Assembly: GCF_040361275.1 (NCBI RefSeq)
Contig: NZ_APNH01000002.1
Location: forward strand, 620,001-684,000
DNA length: 64,000 nt
DNA from: Salinisphaera sp. T31B1
GTDB lineage: Bacteria; Pseudomonadota; Gammaproteobacteria; Nevskiales; Salinisphaeraceae
Reading direction: 5' to 3'
This document shows positions 27,060 through 36,608 of this stretch, piece after piece. Numbering within the stretch: the first letter of the stretch is position 1; every line of letters starts with the position of its first letter. The position numbers and the translations under genes were made by a program. A model generated the notes under the pieces. It ran no database searches. It was given only the letters and a program-made list of their open reading frames with translations, and was not told where the DNA came from.

Positions 27060-28226
27060 ATGAAGACATGTTTCGCGGCCATGGCTGGCTGGAGCCGATC
27101 GGTCGTCGTGGGCGAGGCCGAGACCCCGGCACACCGCATGCACCTGATGTTCCTGTTTGCGGTAGCGCTTGGTTGTTTCGCCGGCGCCGCGCTCAACCAT
27201 TTCGGCGCGATCACGCCGCATCTATACGTCCTGCTGCTCGCTCTGGTCGGGCTCATCGTTCTCGGCATGTGGTGGTACGCGCGCCGCCACGAACAGGCAC
27301 AACAGGTTGCGGTGCTGTTCTGTGCGGCGGCGGTGTTCGCGATCCTGCCGTTGAACTGGATTTTCAACCAGGGTGTGGACGGACCAAGCCTGATGATTCT
27401 GGTGGTCGTGGTCGGCTACGCTTTCGGTGCGCTGGTGATCCGGCCCTGGAAGCGCGTGGTGCTCATGGCCTGTTTCGTGATTGTGCCGAGTGCGTTGATT
27501 TATGCCGAACTGCGCTGGCCCGAGTGGATATCGCCCTACCCCACGCGTCAGCTGCAGGCCGTCGACACCGCCATGACGTACTACATCTGTGTGGCGTTGC
27601 AGTTCGCGCTGATCAGCGGTTTCTTTCGCCGGTTCCGCAGCGAGCAGCGGCTGATCCAGGAATATGCGGAGCAATTGCGTGAAGCCTCGCGGCTGGACAG
27701 CCTCACCGGTCTGCTCAACCACGGCGCGTTCTATTCGAACCTGGAAGCAGCGCTGTCGACCGCGGACCGACACCAAGCCGCCGCGCTGGTGCTCTACGAT
27801 CTCGATCATTTCAAGCGTATCAACGATACCTATGGGCATCTCTACGGCGACCATGCGCTGCGCGAATTCGCACGTCTTCTGGACCAGACGGTCGAGGCCT
27901 TTGGCGGCAGCGCCGGCCGCTGCGGCGGCGAAGAGTTCGCCGTGCTGCTGCACAGGGCCTCGTGGGCGACCGTGCAACGCATGGATCAGACTCTGCGCGA
28001 CCGATGCGCCGCGCGACCCATGACCCACGGCATCATCCGGGTGAGTGGCGGTGTGGCGTTTTCGGCCAGCGAAACGCCCACGCGCTGGATGGAGCGCGCG
28101 GACCGGACGCTTTACGCCGCCAAGACCGAGGGCCGGGATCGGACGCTGTTCGCCGCCGCCGAGACCGTCGGAGCGCGCGGCGATACGCGCATGGACAACA
28201 ACCGCAGGACCTCGGCGGCCGGCTGA
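27060..28226 (+). CDS. six-helix membrane diguanylate cyclase (GGEEF)
   Basis: A 388-residue protein with about six hydrophobic helices in the first 190 residues and a cytoplasmic GGDEF domain after a short linker. The domain has LDSLTGLLN, the YDLDHFKRIND metal site and an intact GGEEF at 289-293, so it should make cyclic-di-GMP. The usual inhibitory RxxD five residues before the motif is missing (FGGS instead), so product inhibition through the I-site is not expected. GGAGGGG lies about 9 bases before the ATG. The membrane part is of the general 6TM sensor type. Confidence 0.92.
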   Translation: MKTCFAAMAGWSRSVVVGEAETPAHRMHLMFLFAVALGCFAGAALNHFGAITPHLYVLLLALVGLIVLGMWWYARRHEQAQQVAVLFCAAAVFAILPLNWIFNQGVDGPSLMILVVVVGYAFGALVIRPWKRVVLMACFVIVPSALIYAELRWPEWISPYPTRQLQAVDTAMTYYICVALQFALISGFFRRFRSEQRLIQEYAEQLREASRLDSLTGLLNHGAFYSNLEAALSTADRHQAAALVLYDLDHFKRINDTYGHLYGDHALREFARLLDQTVEAFGGSAGRCGGEEFAVLLHRASWATVQRMDQTLRDRCAARPMTHGIIRVSGGVAFSASETPTRWMERADRTLYAAKTEGRDRTLFAAAETVGARGDTRMDNNRRTSAAG

Positions 28227-28277
28227 GCTTGAAATCCCGGCCCGGTCGCCGGATCGTATCGGAGACGCGCCCCGCGG

Positions 28278-29489
28278 CTACAAGGTCCTTGCGTTGTGCT
28301 CGGCGGCCTGGTTGCCGCGCTCCAGATCGGCAATCGCGGACTCGCCCTGGCGTGCCATGTCGGCCAGCCGGGCGATTTGCTGGTCCAGTCGGGGCAACGC
28401 CTCACGACGATAACGAGATACCTCGTCGATCGCCCCGAGAACCTCGGCGAACGCATTCTCCAGTTTCTGGGTATCGAGCATCGCCGCGGCGCTGCGGTTC
28501 TGTATATCCACGCCCTGGGAGCGCAACTGTTTTGCGGTACCCGCGATCAGATCCGAGGTGGTGGTATTCAACGCTTCGACCCGATCAAGCACCAACCGCT
28601 GGTTGGCGAGCGCCAGCGCCGTGGTTACGGCCACACTCAGCGCCGATACCGTCACGTTGAGCGCTCGATCGACCCCGCGCACCAGCTCGCGATTGTTTCG
28701 GATCACCACCTCCAGTGCGAGTACGCCCTGCTGGCTCACCGCGAGCTGCTGCTGGAGATCCACGATACGCTGGCGCAGCGGAAACAGCAGTTCCTCTTCG
28801 ATGAAGGCGCGCTTGGCGCTCTCGGCTTCGAGTCCGGCGCAGGCGTCTGTCAGCCGACGGTCGATCAACTGCCCGAGTTCGATCTGGCGTTGCAGCTGCT
28901 CGAGACTGTCACGCAGCGCCTGCTGGTCGTCGGCCAGGGTGAGGTTGTCGCGTCGCAACATATCCTTGCCCGCTTCGAGATCGGCAATGATCGCGTCGAT
29001 GGCTTGCTGTGCCGTTTCGTATTTCTTGAAGTAGCGCTGGAGCCGGTTGCCGACGCCCGGGATGAACGACAACGCCCGTGCCAGCGGCCCGTCGGAGAGG
29101 TTGTGCCGGTTGGGATCGAGATCGCGCATGCGCCCGCGCAGATTCACCAGCGCCTGGGCGACCGGTCCGCCATCCTCGCCGTGACGGGCCAGTTCGCGGA
29201 TGGGGGCTTCGAGCATGGCGCTGCGATGCGCGGCCTGGCGCTGCACCTCAACGCCCATGCTGTCGATCGCCTGGCGTCTTCGCTGTGCAGCCGCGGCCTC
29301 TTGTTCGTCGGCCGCCAGAACATCGGCAACGAACTCATCTGCGCGGGCGGCGAGCGCCGGGTCCTCCGCGGCCGAGCCCGATGCCGGCGTAGCGATCTCG
29401 CTGGCTATCTCGTCGACCGGCAGCGAGAGTCCGAGCGGTGCGCGCTCGTCCGGCTTCGAATCGTCGTGGTGGTCATGCCTTGTGTGCAT
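28278..29489 (-). CDS. telA: TelA-family protein (toxic anion resistance family)
   Basis: A 403-residue, mostly alpha-helical, coiled-coil-rich cytoplasmic protein of the TelA family. Recognisable segments are NLSDGPLARALSFIPGVGNRLQRYFKKYETAQ in the middle and the C-terminal helix bundle. Family members are linked to tellurite resistance and cell-envelope stress, but the mechanism is not known. Its start overlaps the end of the upstream membrane-protein gene by 17 bases, so both form one leftward operon. This pairing of TelA with an XpaC-like membrane protein is common. The N-terminus carries a His/Asp stretch (MHTRHDHHDD) that may bind metal. Confidence 0.88.
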   Translation of the reverse strand: MHTRHDHHDDSKPDERAPLGLSLPVDEIASEIATPASGSAAEDPALAARADEFVADVLAADEQEAAAAQRRRQAIDSMGVEVQRQAAHRSAMLEAPIRELARHGEDGGPVAQALVNLRGRMRDLDPNRHNLSDGPLARALSFIPGVGNRLQRYFKKYETAQQAIDAIIADLEAGKDMLRRDNLTLADDQQALRDSLEQLQRQIELGQLIDRRLTDACAGLEAESAKRAFIEEELLFPLRQRIVDLQQQLAVSQQGVLALEVVIRNNRELVRGVDRALNVTVSALSVAVTTALALANQRLVLDRVEALNTTTSDLIAGTAKQLRSQGVDIQNRSAAAMLDTQKLENAFAEVLGAIDEVSRYRREALPRLDQQIARLADMARQGESAIADLERGNQAAEHNARTL

Positions 29490-30414
29490 AGCGGTCGGCC
29501 TTGTCCATGAATCGTTTCAAATCCGCCACGGCCTCATCGGCGGCCACCGAGGCCTGCGGACGGCCAGTGGCGACCCGCGCCATCACGACTGCCGCGTTGT
29601 CGAGGGTGGTCATTGCCGTTTCATTGCGCGCGCCGAGTTCGCTCAAGCGCCGCTCGGTGTCGGCCGCCAGATCCAGGCGCTGCTGGAGCGCATCGCGTTC
29701 GTCTGCGTGCAGCCGCTCGGACGAGTTCTGCAACCGGTGTCGTACGAATGCGGTATCGATCCCCTGCACCCCGGCGGCCAGCGAGCTCATGACATTGAGA
29801 TTGTCCACCGCGGTCAGACAGACCTGAGCAGCCAGCGACCGAGACCGGTCGAAGGTAAGCTCGCGTTGATCGAACTTGGCACCGAGCACCTCCAGTACGC
29901 GGATATAGCGGGCATACAGTCGATCGGCCTGGGTGGCCAGCTCGGGCCGCTGAGCGTCGAGCAGGGCTTTTTTTGCCGCGCAGAGCGCACGTACCACGTC
30001 GTCGGCATCCGCCGGCGGCGCGGCCGGGTCGAGTACCGTCACGCCCTTCTCTCGCTGCGCATTCGCCGCGGCGTCGTGCGCACGCCGGGCCTCGCGCGCA
30101 TCCACGGCCGCGCGTCGACGTGCCAGCCGGCGCGCACGCCAGCCTCGCCATCGCCGCTCCACAGGAATTTCAACCGCGAGACCGGCCAGACCGGCGATCC
30201 AGCCCAGCAGACTGGGACCAAACCCGCCCCAAAGCGACGTCAGCCACAGCAGAAAAGCCACGAACGGCACCACGAACCAATAGCGCAGAATCGCCTGCCA
30301 GCGCGACGGAGGCTCGGTCGGCACCGCCAGCCGCGGTTCCACCATGCCCACCACAAACCACGGCAGACAGGACAGGAACAGCCCGTAGGCGAAACCCTGT
30401 AGAAATTCGAACAT
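29473..30414 (-). CDS. TelA-partner membrane protein, XpaC-like
   Basis: A 313-residue protein with about three hydrophobic segments in the first 90 residues, then a basic stretch and a long helical cytoplasmic part. The topology and the pairing with telA match the XpaC / 5-bromo-4-chloroindolyl phosphate hydrolysis family, although I see no strong motif that fixes the family. The ATG at 30414 (MFEFLQ) begins just before the first helix; the frame is open to 30477. It overlaps telA by 17 bases and so is probably coupled to it. The name XpaC does not imply a known enzymatic role. Confidence 0.7.
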   Translation of the reverse strand: MFEFLQGFAYGLFLSCLPWFVVGMVEPRLAVPTEPPSRWQAILRYWFVVPFVAFLLWLTSLWGGFGPSLLGWIAGLAGLAVEIPVERRWRGWRARRLARRRAAVDAREARRAHDAAANAQREKGVTVLDPAAPPADADDVVRALCAAKKALLDAQRPELATQADRLYARYIRVLEVLGAKFDQRELTFDRSRSLAAQVCLTAVDNLNVMSSLAAGVQGIDTAFVRHRLQNSSERLHADERDALQQRLDLAADTERRLSELGARNETAMTTLDNAAVVMARVATGRPQASVAADEAVADLKRFMDKADRYAHKA

Positions 30415-30585
30415 GATCGCCCGCGCCTGCGCCCTCTGAATCGATTGCCGACGCCCTGGAAATGGGGTTGCCGACAACGATTATCAAACCGAGGGCGATC
30501 GACGACGGCCGACGGCCCGACTGGCGTGGCGGACAGGAGCGCGCGCCGGGCCGGTCAGCCGCCCACCATGCAGGCAATCGGACGC

Positions 30586-32436
30586 TCAGCGCAGGAGCTG
30601 GGTGACGTCGCGCACCGCGCCTTTCGAGGCATTGGTGGTCAGTGCCGCATAGGCCTTGAGCGCGGGCGAGACCTTGCGCAGACGGTTCTGCGGCTTCCAG
30701 GCCGTGGCGCCCATCTCGTCCATCGCAGCACGACGTGCCGCCAGCACGGCATCGTCGACCACCAGCTCGATCGCCCGATTGGGGATGTCGATAGCGATGG
30801 TATCGCCGGTTTCGACCAGACCGATCAGCCCGCCTTCTGCAGCCTCCGGCGAGACGTGGCCGATGGACAGGCCCGAGGTGCCGCCGGAGAAACGACCATC
30901 GGTGATCAGCGCACAGGCCTTGCCGAGGCCCTTGGACTTGAGATAACTGGTCGGGTAGAGCATCTCCTGCATGCCCGGGCCGCCCTTCGGGCCTTCGTAG
31001 CGGATCACGACCACCTCGCCGGCGGCGACTTCGTTGCACAGAATGCCGGCCACGGCCGCATCCTGGCTTTCATAGACCCGGGCCGCGCCGGTGAATTCGA
31101 GGATCGAGTCGTCCACGCCCGCGGTCTTCACGATGCAGCCTTCGGGCGCGAGGTTGCCGAACAGAACGGCGAGGCCGCCGTCGGCCGAAAACGGATGATC
31201 CGCCGAGCGGATGACGCCACTCTTGCGATCCGTGTCCAGGGTTTCCCAGCGCGCCGACTGGCTGAACGCGGTCTGAGTCGGAACACCGCCGGGCCCGGCG
31301 CGATAGAGATCGAGCACCGCTTCATCCTCGGTGCGGGTGATATCCCAGCGCGCGAGCGCTTCGCCCAGGCTGGACGAATGGATGGTCGGCCGCGACGTAT
31401 CCAGCAGGCCGGCACGATCCAACTCGCCCAGGATCGCCATGATGCCGCCGGCGCGATGCACGTCTTCCATATGCACGTCGTTCTTGGCGGGCGCGACCTT
31501 GCACAGACACGGCACCCGACGCGACAGCGCATCGATTTCGGCAATGGAGAAATCCACCTCCCCTTCCTGGGCCGCGGCCAGCAGATGCAGCACGGTGTTG
31601 GTCGAGCCGCCCATGGCGATATCGAGGCTCATGGCGTTCTCGAACGCCGCACGCGTGGCGATGCCGCGCGGCAAGGCGCTTTCATCGTCGTTTTCGTAGT
31701 AGCGCCTGGCAAGATCGACGATGGTCCGGCCGGCGTTGCGGAACAGCGCCTCGCGGTCGCTGTGCGTCGCCAGAACCGAGCCGTTGCCGGGCAGCGCCAG
31801 GCCCAGCGCTTCGGTGAGACAGTTCATCGAGTTCGCGGTGAACATGCCCGAACAGGAGCCGCAGGTCGGGCAGGCCGAACGTTCGATCGTGGCCACGTCC
31901 TCGTCGGAATAGCGGTCGTCGGCGGCCACCACCATCGCGTCGACGAGATCGAACGAACGGCTATTCCCGTTGATGACGGCCTTGCCCGCTTCCATCGGCC
32001 CGCCGGAGACGAACACGGTGGGGATGTTCAGCCGCATGGCCGCCATCAGCATGCCGGGCGTGATCTTGTCGCAGTTGGAGATACAGACCAGCGCATCGGC
32101 ACAGTGGGCGTTGACCATGTATTCCACGCTGTCGGCGATCAGCTCGCGCGAGGGCAGCGAATACAGCATGCCGTTGTGGCCCATGGCGATGCCGTCATCG
32201 ACCGCGATGGTGTTGAACTCCTTGGCCACGCCGCCGGCCTCGGCGATCTCGCCGGCCACCAGCTGGCCCAGGTCCTTCAGATGCACATGGCCCGGCACGA
32301 ACTGGGTAAAGCTGTTGGCGATGGCAATGATCGGCTTGCCGAAATCGGCATCGCCCATGCCGGTGGCGCGCCACAGCGCACGCGCACCGGCCATGTTGCG
32401 GCCGTGGGTACTGGTTCGGGATCGATAGGCAGGCAT
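30586..32436 (-). CDS. ilvD: dihydroxy-acid dehydratase, branched-chain amino acid biosynthesis
   Basis: A 616-residue enzyme, exactly the length of E. coli IlvD and similar to it along the whole sequence from [20 protein letters not shown] onward. It converts 2,3-dihydroxy-isovalerate and -methylvalerate to the 2-oxo acids. The iron-sulfur ligands lie in SNCDKITPG and [18 protein letters not shown]; the C-terminal [15 protein letters not shown] signature is present. It stands alone here without other ilv genes, and the LysR gene at 32538 is transcribed away from it across 101 bases, so that regulator is the best candidate for its control. Confidence 0.97.
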   Translation of the reverse strand: MPAYRSRTSTHGRNMAGARALWRATGMGDADFGKPIIAIANSFTQFVPGHVHLKDLGQLVAGEIAEAGGVAKEFNTIAVDDGIAMGHNGMLYSLPSRELIADSVEYMVNAHCADALVCISNCDKITPGMLMAAMRLNIPTVFVSGGPMEAGKAVINGNSRSFDLVDAMVVAADDRYSDEDVATIERSACPTCGSCSGMFTANSMNCLTEALGLALPGNGSVLATHSDREALFRNAGRTIVDLARRYYENDDESALPRGIATRAAFENAMSLDIAMGGSTNTVLHLLAAAQEGEVDFSIAEIDALSRRVPCLCKVAPAKNDVHMEDVHRAGGIMAILGELDRAGLLDTSRPTIHSSSLGEALARWDITRTEDEAVLDLYRAGPGGVPTQTAFSQSARWETLDTDRKSGVIRSADHPFSADGGLAVLFGNLAPEGCIVKTAGVDDSILEFTGAARVYESQDAAVAGILCNEVAAGEVVVIRYEGPKGGPGMQEMLYPTSYLKSKGLGKACALITDGRFSGGTSGLSIGHVSPEAAEGGLIGLVETGDTIAIDIPNRAIELVVDDAVLAARRAAMDEMGATAWKPQNRLRKVSPALKAYAALTTNASKGAVRDVTQLLR

Positions 32437-32537
32437 GGCGGCATCTCTGGGTTATCGCACGCAGCGATGCTATGTGGCGCCGCATCGTTTTTGAAATATA
32501 TTATTCCGATCCGATTAAGTCGCCGGAGATATGAATA

Positions 32538-33452
32538 GTGGACGTACGACGGCTCAGACACTTCGTGGCCGTGGCCGAGACCCTGCACTTCGGCCGGGCC
32601 GCCGAACGACTGCACATGACCCAGCCGCCGCTGAGCCAGTCGATCATGGCGCTGGAACGCGAACTCTCCAGCCCGCTGTTTACCCGGACCAAGCGCAACG
32701 TGGCCCTGACCCCGTTCGGCCGGCAATGGCTCGAACCCGTACGTTCGGCACTGGCGAACCTGGACGCCCTGCCCGAAACGGCCCGCCGAATCCGGCACGG
32801 CCAAACCGGGCGCTTGAATCTGGCATTCGTCAGTACGGCCGATTACAGCCTGCTGCCTCGCCTCGTCCAGCGCTTTCGCGGACGTTACCCGGACGTGGAG
32901 CTGGCGCTGAGCGAGGCCACCAGCGATATCCAGATCGCGGCCCTGCTCGAGCGTGAAATTCATGCCGGCATTCTGATCCCACCGACACACGCGGCGCTGC
33001 CCGGCCAGCTGGCGTATCTACGATTGCTGTCCGAGCCTCTGGTCGCAGCCGTGCCCGAGCATTGGATCGAAGACGGACGGCTGACTTTGACCGCCGGGCG
33101 GCTCTCGCCTGCCGCCGTCGTCGGCTCGCCCCTGATCGTCTTCCCGCGCCACGTGGCGCCGTCGTTCCACGACCTGGTCACGAACTACTATCTGGACTGT
33201 GGCGGGCCGGCCACGATCGCCCAGCACGCAATCCAGATGCAGACCATCATCAGCCTCGTCTCGGCAGGCATGGGCATTGCGCTCGTCCCCGAATCGCTGC
33301 GCCACCTGGCACGAACGGGTACGCGCTACATACCGTTGGAAAGCCGCCCACCCCGGCTGGAGACCGGCATCGCATGGCGCCACGACGACGCCAGCCCGCT
33401 GCTGAACAATCTTCGCTCGATACTCGCCGAGTCCGCCCCGGCGGCGAAATGA
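32538..33452 (+). CDS. LysR-family regulator divergent from ilvD
   Basis: A 304-residue LysR regulator. The winged helix-turn-helix is at residues 1-60 (FGRAAERLHMTQPPLSQSI) and the effector domain follows from about 90. The start is a GTG at 32538, preceded by GGAG; the resulting MDVRRLRHFVAVAE is the normal LysR beginning. The 101-base region shared with ilvD is AT-rich in its centre (about 32490-32515), where the operators should lie. Effector domain residues do not tell the ligand. Control of ilvD by a divergent LysR would parallel IlvY-ilvC in E. coli, but this is not IlvY by context. Confidence 0.9.
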   Translation: MDVRRLRHFVAVAETLHFGRAAERLHMTQPPLSQSIMALERELSSPLFTRTKRNVALTPFGRQWLEPVRSALANLDALPETARRIRHGQTGRLNLAFVSTADYSLLPRLVQRFRGRYPDVELALSEATSDIQIAALLEREIHAGILIPPTHAALPGQLAYLRLLSEPLVAAVPEHWIEDGRLTLTAGRLSPAAVVGSPLIVFPRHVAPSFHDLVTNYYLDCGGPATIAQHAIQMQTIISLVSAGMGIALVPESLRHLARTGTRYIPLESRPPRLETGIAWRHDDASPLLNNLRSILAESAPAAK

Positions 33453-33866
33453 ACAAGCAGCCCGCACGTCTATCGCATGATCTGCCTCGTCTTGGTTTGT
33501 GTCCCGACAGCGTATCCCCGATCGCAGGGATCAAGAGCCAGCGATTGCAACTGTGTGCACACGGGCCTCGTATGCCTGTTGGAGCCAGCGTATAGCCGAC
33601 TCGACTCATGAGCGCCTGCTGGCCATGGCTCGAGGAAAACGTGTCGTACGGCCGCGCTGCGCCGGGCATATATCGATGATGGCCAGGCCATATGCCGCGG
33701 AACCGTTCGTACCGTGCACATCAGAATGAACACGGCAATCTGACCCACGTCACCGCCACGCGCCGGCCCGTTGTGCGTATGGCGCCGGGCCGGCACGTCC
33801 GACGGACGCTGTACAGCCGAGCCTGGCGTGATACTGTACATACATACACTCTGCAGGAGATCCACC
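33453..33866. other. 414-base gap before the DUF3072 gene
   Basis: Nothing coding is recognised. The last 40 bases before the small gene contain GATACT followed by a TACATACATACA stretch (33830-33848), possibly part of its promoter, and AGGAG at the right distance from the ATG. Confidence 0.35.
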
Positions 33867-34094
33867 ATGACCGAGAATACGAAGAACCATCCCGAAACCG
33901 ATCACAGCAATCTGGAAAAACAGCCCAGCGACTGGACGACGGGCGACGAGGCGATGACCGGCGCTCAGCAGTCGTATCTGCAGACCCTGTGTGAAGAAGC
34001 CGGCGTCGAATTCGACGACTCGCTGACCAAGGCCCAGGCCTCCGAGCGTATCGACGAGTTGCAGGCCACGACGGGTCGTGGAACCGACGGCTGA
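33867..34094 (+). CDS. DUF3072 small protein
   Basis: A 75-residue hydrophilic protein. Its second half, MTGAQQSYLQTLCEEAG followed by SLTKAQASERIDELQ, is the DUF3072 domain, which resembles a short SAP-like helix pair. The first half is a polar linker rich in Asn, Asp and Thr. The ATG at 33867 has AGGAG seven bases upstream; the frame stays open to 33771 but the extension is unlike the family. Function is unknown; small DUF3072 proteins are often stress-induced accessory proteins, but that is general knowledge, not shown here. Confidence 0.82.
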   Translation: MTENTKNHPETDHSNLEKQPSDWTTGDEAMTGAQQSYLQTLCEEAGVEFDDSLTKAQASERIDELQATTGRGTDG

Positions 34095-34390
34095 TTGGCG
34101 CGGCCAGTGTCATGGCGCCGGCCGATCGCGGCCCAGGCGTTGGCGAACGCCGAACCAGCGGTGTCGGGCCGCTCGGCGAATCGGCCGGTTTTGTGTGAAT
34201 TGGCGTAGGCGCACCGCCGGGCTTTCGCTCGGTCGATAGCCCCCGGTCGTGCCAACAGATCGCGGCCGATACGGCGTCAGTACAGTCCATACCGTGCGTC
34301 TGGCCGACGACCCGGTATCGGGCCAGCGACGGCAGGGCCAGCGCTGCACACGGGGCGGACGGGGCAGCAGCCCGCCGCGTACTGCCGGGT

Positions 34391-34924
34391 TCAGCGCGAC
34401 CGGCCACTCGAGCCGCTGTCGGCAGGCGTCTGCTTCCATAGCGCTTGTGCGGCCTCCTGGCGATTCAGTCCCTGGCGGCGCAGCGTGACGTAGTAGCTGC
34501 CGTACTGGCCGAAGTTGCCCAGTCTGCGTCGGCCGCTCGCGTGCTCGAAGACAGACAGCGTGTCGACGACCGGTTCACGAACGCCGGCCTCGCCGAGCAT
34601 GCGGTGGATCTGCAGGGTACGATTGGCCAGCATGCGGCGACTCTCTTCGAACAACGGCGCCAGCCGATCGAATCGAACGCCGATCGCCACGACCTGGGGA
34701 TCGTCGGTCGGCACCGCTCTGCCTGATAAACGGTTGACCAGCCAGCGCTCCGGTACGGCCTGACTGGCGTCGTCCAGCCAGTCGGAGACCGGTGTGGGTG
34801 CGGCGTCTCTGCTACCGGTTATCGGCTCGAAATGGCGATCGTCGCTGGCCGACGGCGAAGCATCGCAGCCGCCCATGAGCAGGCTCTGCCCGAGCAACAA
34901 CAGCCCTATCGATCGAGCACGCAT
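34391..34924 (-). CDS. lipoprotein of unknown function
   Basis: A 177-residue predicted lipoprotein with signal LLLLGQSLLMGGC; the lipidated cysteine is at residue 20 and D follows it, which in enteric bacteria can mean inner-membrane retention. Two ATG codons are in frame (34930 and 34924); GCGGAGA lies one base before the first and seven before the second, so the second is preferred. The mature part is a mixed helical domain with a conserved-looking GNFGQYGSYYVTLRRQGLNRQEA end. I do not know the family. Confidence 0.65.
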   Translation of the reverse strand: MRARSIGLLLLGQSLLMGGCDASPSASDDRHFEPITGSRDAAPTPVSDWLDDASQAVPERWLVNRLSGRAVPTDDPQVVAIGVRFDRLAPLFEESRRMLANRTLQIHRMLGEAGVREPVVDTLSVFEHASGRRRLGNFGQYGSYYVTLRRQGLNRQEAAQALWKQTPADSGSSGRSR

Positions 34925-35123
34925 GAACATTCTCCGCTGGCATGCCGACCGAGCTTAGCAACGCTTCATGCGGCAACCGACCGGCGAACGTCGAATCGTG
35001 AAAATCTCCCGACGCGGCGCCGCTCGACCCGACCCGGGGGCCTTCCAGGGCAGACCGCGATCGATTTACGTCCGCCACACGGCTTGACGTCCGCACTGAG
35101 CCCGAGCTCATGGAGACCGCGCC

Positions 35124-35834
35124 CTAGCGCTTCCGATGCTCGGCTTCGCGCAGCACGCGCCGGCTGGTACGGGCGATCGTCCAGCCGATCAATACCACCA
35201 CCAGCAACGTGGCCACCAGACCGCCGCCGTAGAGAAGCCATTCGTTGACGCCCCAGGCGGACGGCTCGGTCGCGCCCAGCAGCTTTTGACCGCTGGCCCC
35301 AATCCAGACCAGAAACAGCTTGATCGGGAGCATGCCCAGCAGCGAGGCCATCAGGAACGTCACCCACCGCAGAGTGCTGGCCCCCAGAACGTAGCTGGTC
35401 AGATTGAACGGGACCGCCGGCGACAAGCGGATCAGAACCGTGATCCAGAAGCCGCGCTGTTCGACCGCTGCTTCGATCTGTTCGGCAGTACGGTTACCGG
35501 CCATCTTGTTCGATACCCAGTCCCGGGCCAGCCAGCGCCCACAGGCAAAACCGATATTGGCCGCCATCAGCGCGCCTGCCAGCACGGCGGCCGCGGCAAT
35601 CGAAAACCCGAAGATCGCGCCGGCGATCAGCTCGATGAGACCGGTCGGCGCGGCCAGTGCGCCAAGCACGCCGTAGATCAGCGCAAAGATCACCGGGCCG
35701 GCCCAGCCGAGCGATTCGAACCAGGCACGGGTATCTCGGAACAACTGACCCAGATCGAATACCGTCGTGCCGAGCACGAATACCGCGAGCACGAGCAAAA
35801 GCAACCCGATACGCATCAGTTGTTTGGGCGACAC
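35124..35834 (-). CDS. TVP38/TMEM64-family (VTT-domain) membrane protein
   Basis: A 236-residue inner-membrane protein of the VTT/SNARE-associated group, related to DedA. The core signature is present: GVLGALAAPTGLIELIAGAIFG, followed by the arginine-containing RLSPAVPFNLTSYVLGAS re-entrant loop. About five to six helices. The start is set to a GTG at 35834, because AAGGA lies exactly seven bases upstream; the ATG at 35876 would add 14 polar residues and has no such site. Relatives affect envelope lipid recycling and membrane potential; recent work links DedA proteins to undecaprenyl phosphate or lipid scrambling, but the TVP38 branch is less clear. Confidence 0.85.
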   Translation of the reverse strand: MSPKQLMRIGLLLLVLAVFVLGTTVFDLGQLFRDTRAWFESLGWAGPVIFALIYGVLGALAAPTGLIELIAGAIFGFSIAAAAVLAGALMAANIGFACGRWLARDWVSNKMAGNRTAEQIEAAVEQRGFWITVLIRLSPAVPFNLTSYVLGASTLRWVTFLMASLLGMLPIKLFLVWIGASGQKLLGATEPSAWGVNEWLLYGGGLVATLLVVVLIGWTIARTSRRVLREAEHRKR

Positions 35835-36102
35835 AGTACGTTCCTTGACGAGTAAGCAGGCATCGGTTGGATGCATCGACCGGCGCTATGGCGCTGGACA
35901 ACGCCGTCGCAGGAACCGGAGTGGAGCGTGAGCATACGGGTCACGAGCCGCCACGTCTGTAGGCGTATCGCCCACTGGGCGCCAGCGCCGTTCGAGCCCG
36001 CGGCGACAGCCATCGAACAGGCAGGTAGTACACGACGCGCCCGGCCGCCGCATGCGGCGACGGCGGGATCTGGCGACAGGCGAAGACAAAGTCCCGCGCA
36101 TA

Positions 36103-36444
36103 TCAGGACTCGCCGGCCCGGCGCTGCGCCTCGGGCAGGTCCGCCCACCACTGTGCATAGCGAGTGTTGTCGGGTTTTCGACGGGATTCGTCCTCGGCGC
36201 CATCCGACCACCACACCGGCCCGCGTTCGCCCAGGCCGATCTTGGCCTGGTCGACCTGCCCGCGTGCCCTTCGTCGTTGTGCCTCGGTCTCGGCGTGCTT
36301 GACCGCGCGCCGAGCGTCCATCAGCTGTTTGACCAGCCGAGTGCGCTCGGTCTCGTCGAGCGAAGGATCGGTACAGCGCCATAGACGATTGCGGGCCACG
36401 AAATACCGCCCGTCGGGCGTTCGCGGGTAGCGCCGGCGAGTCAA
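36103..36444 (-). CDS. conserved small protein starting TRRRYPRTPDGRYFV
   Basis: A 113-residue protein. I recognise the family by sequence, not by a name: TRRRYPRTPDGRYFVARNRLWRC at the start, DPSLDETERTRLVKQLMDARRAV in the middle, and LGERGPVWWSDGAED near the end recur in many proteobacterial hypothetical proteins. The start must be a TTG at 36444, preceded by GAGGGG; an ATG only appears far upstream (36534) in unrelated sequence. The basic, tryptophan-rich surface and lack of signal point to a cytoplasmic protein, possibly DNA- or nucleotide-related. Function unknown. Confidence 0.72.
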   Translation of the reverse strand: MTRRRYPRTPDGRYFVARNRLWRCTDPSLDETERTRLVKQLMDARRAVKHAETEAQRRRARGQVDQAKIGLGERGPVWWSDGAEDESRRKPDNTRYAQWWADLPEAQRRAGES

Positions 36445-36608
36445 ACCGACCCCTCGGAAACACCACACCAGCACCAAATCGAACAATCCGTCGTACGCCG
36501 CCGCGCAGCACGGTGGTGTGCGCGGCGCCTGCACGATCGTTCAAGACGGCCTGCGGCCCCGGCGGCGATCATCGGGGCCTGTCTCCCGTACAGCGAGCGA
36601 ATCGATTC

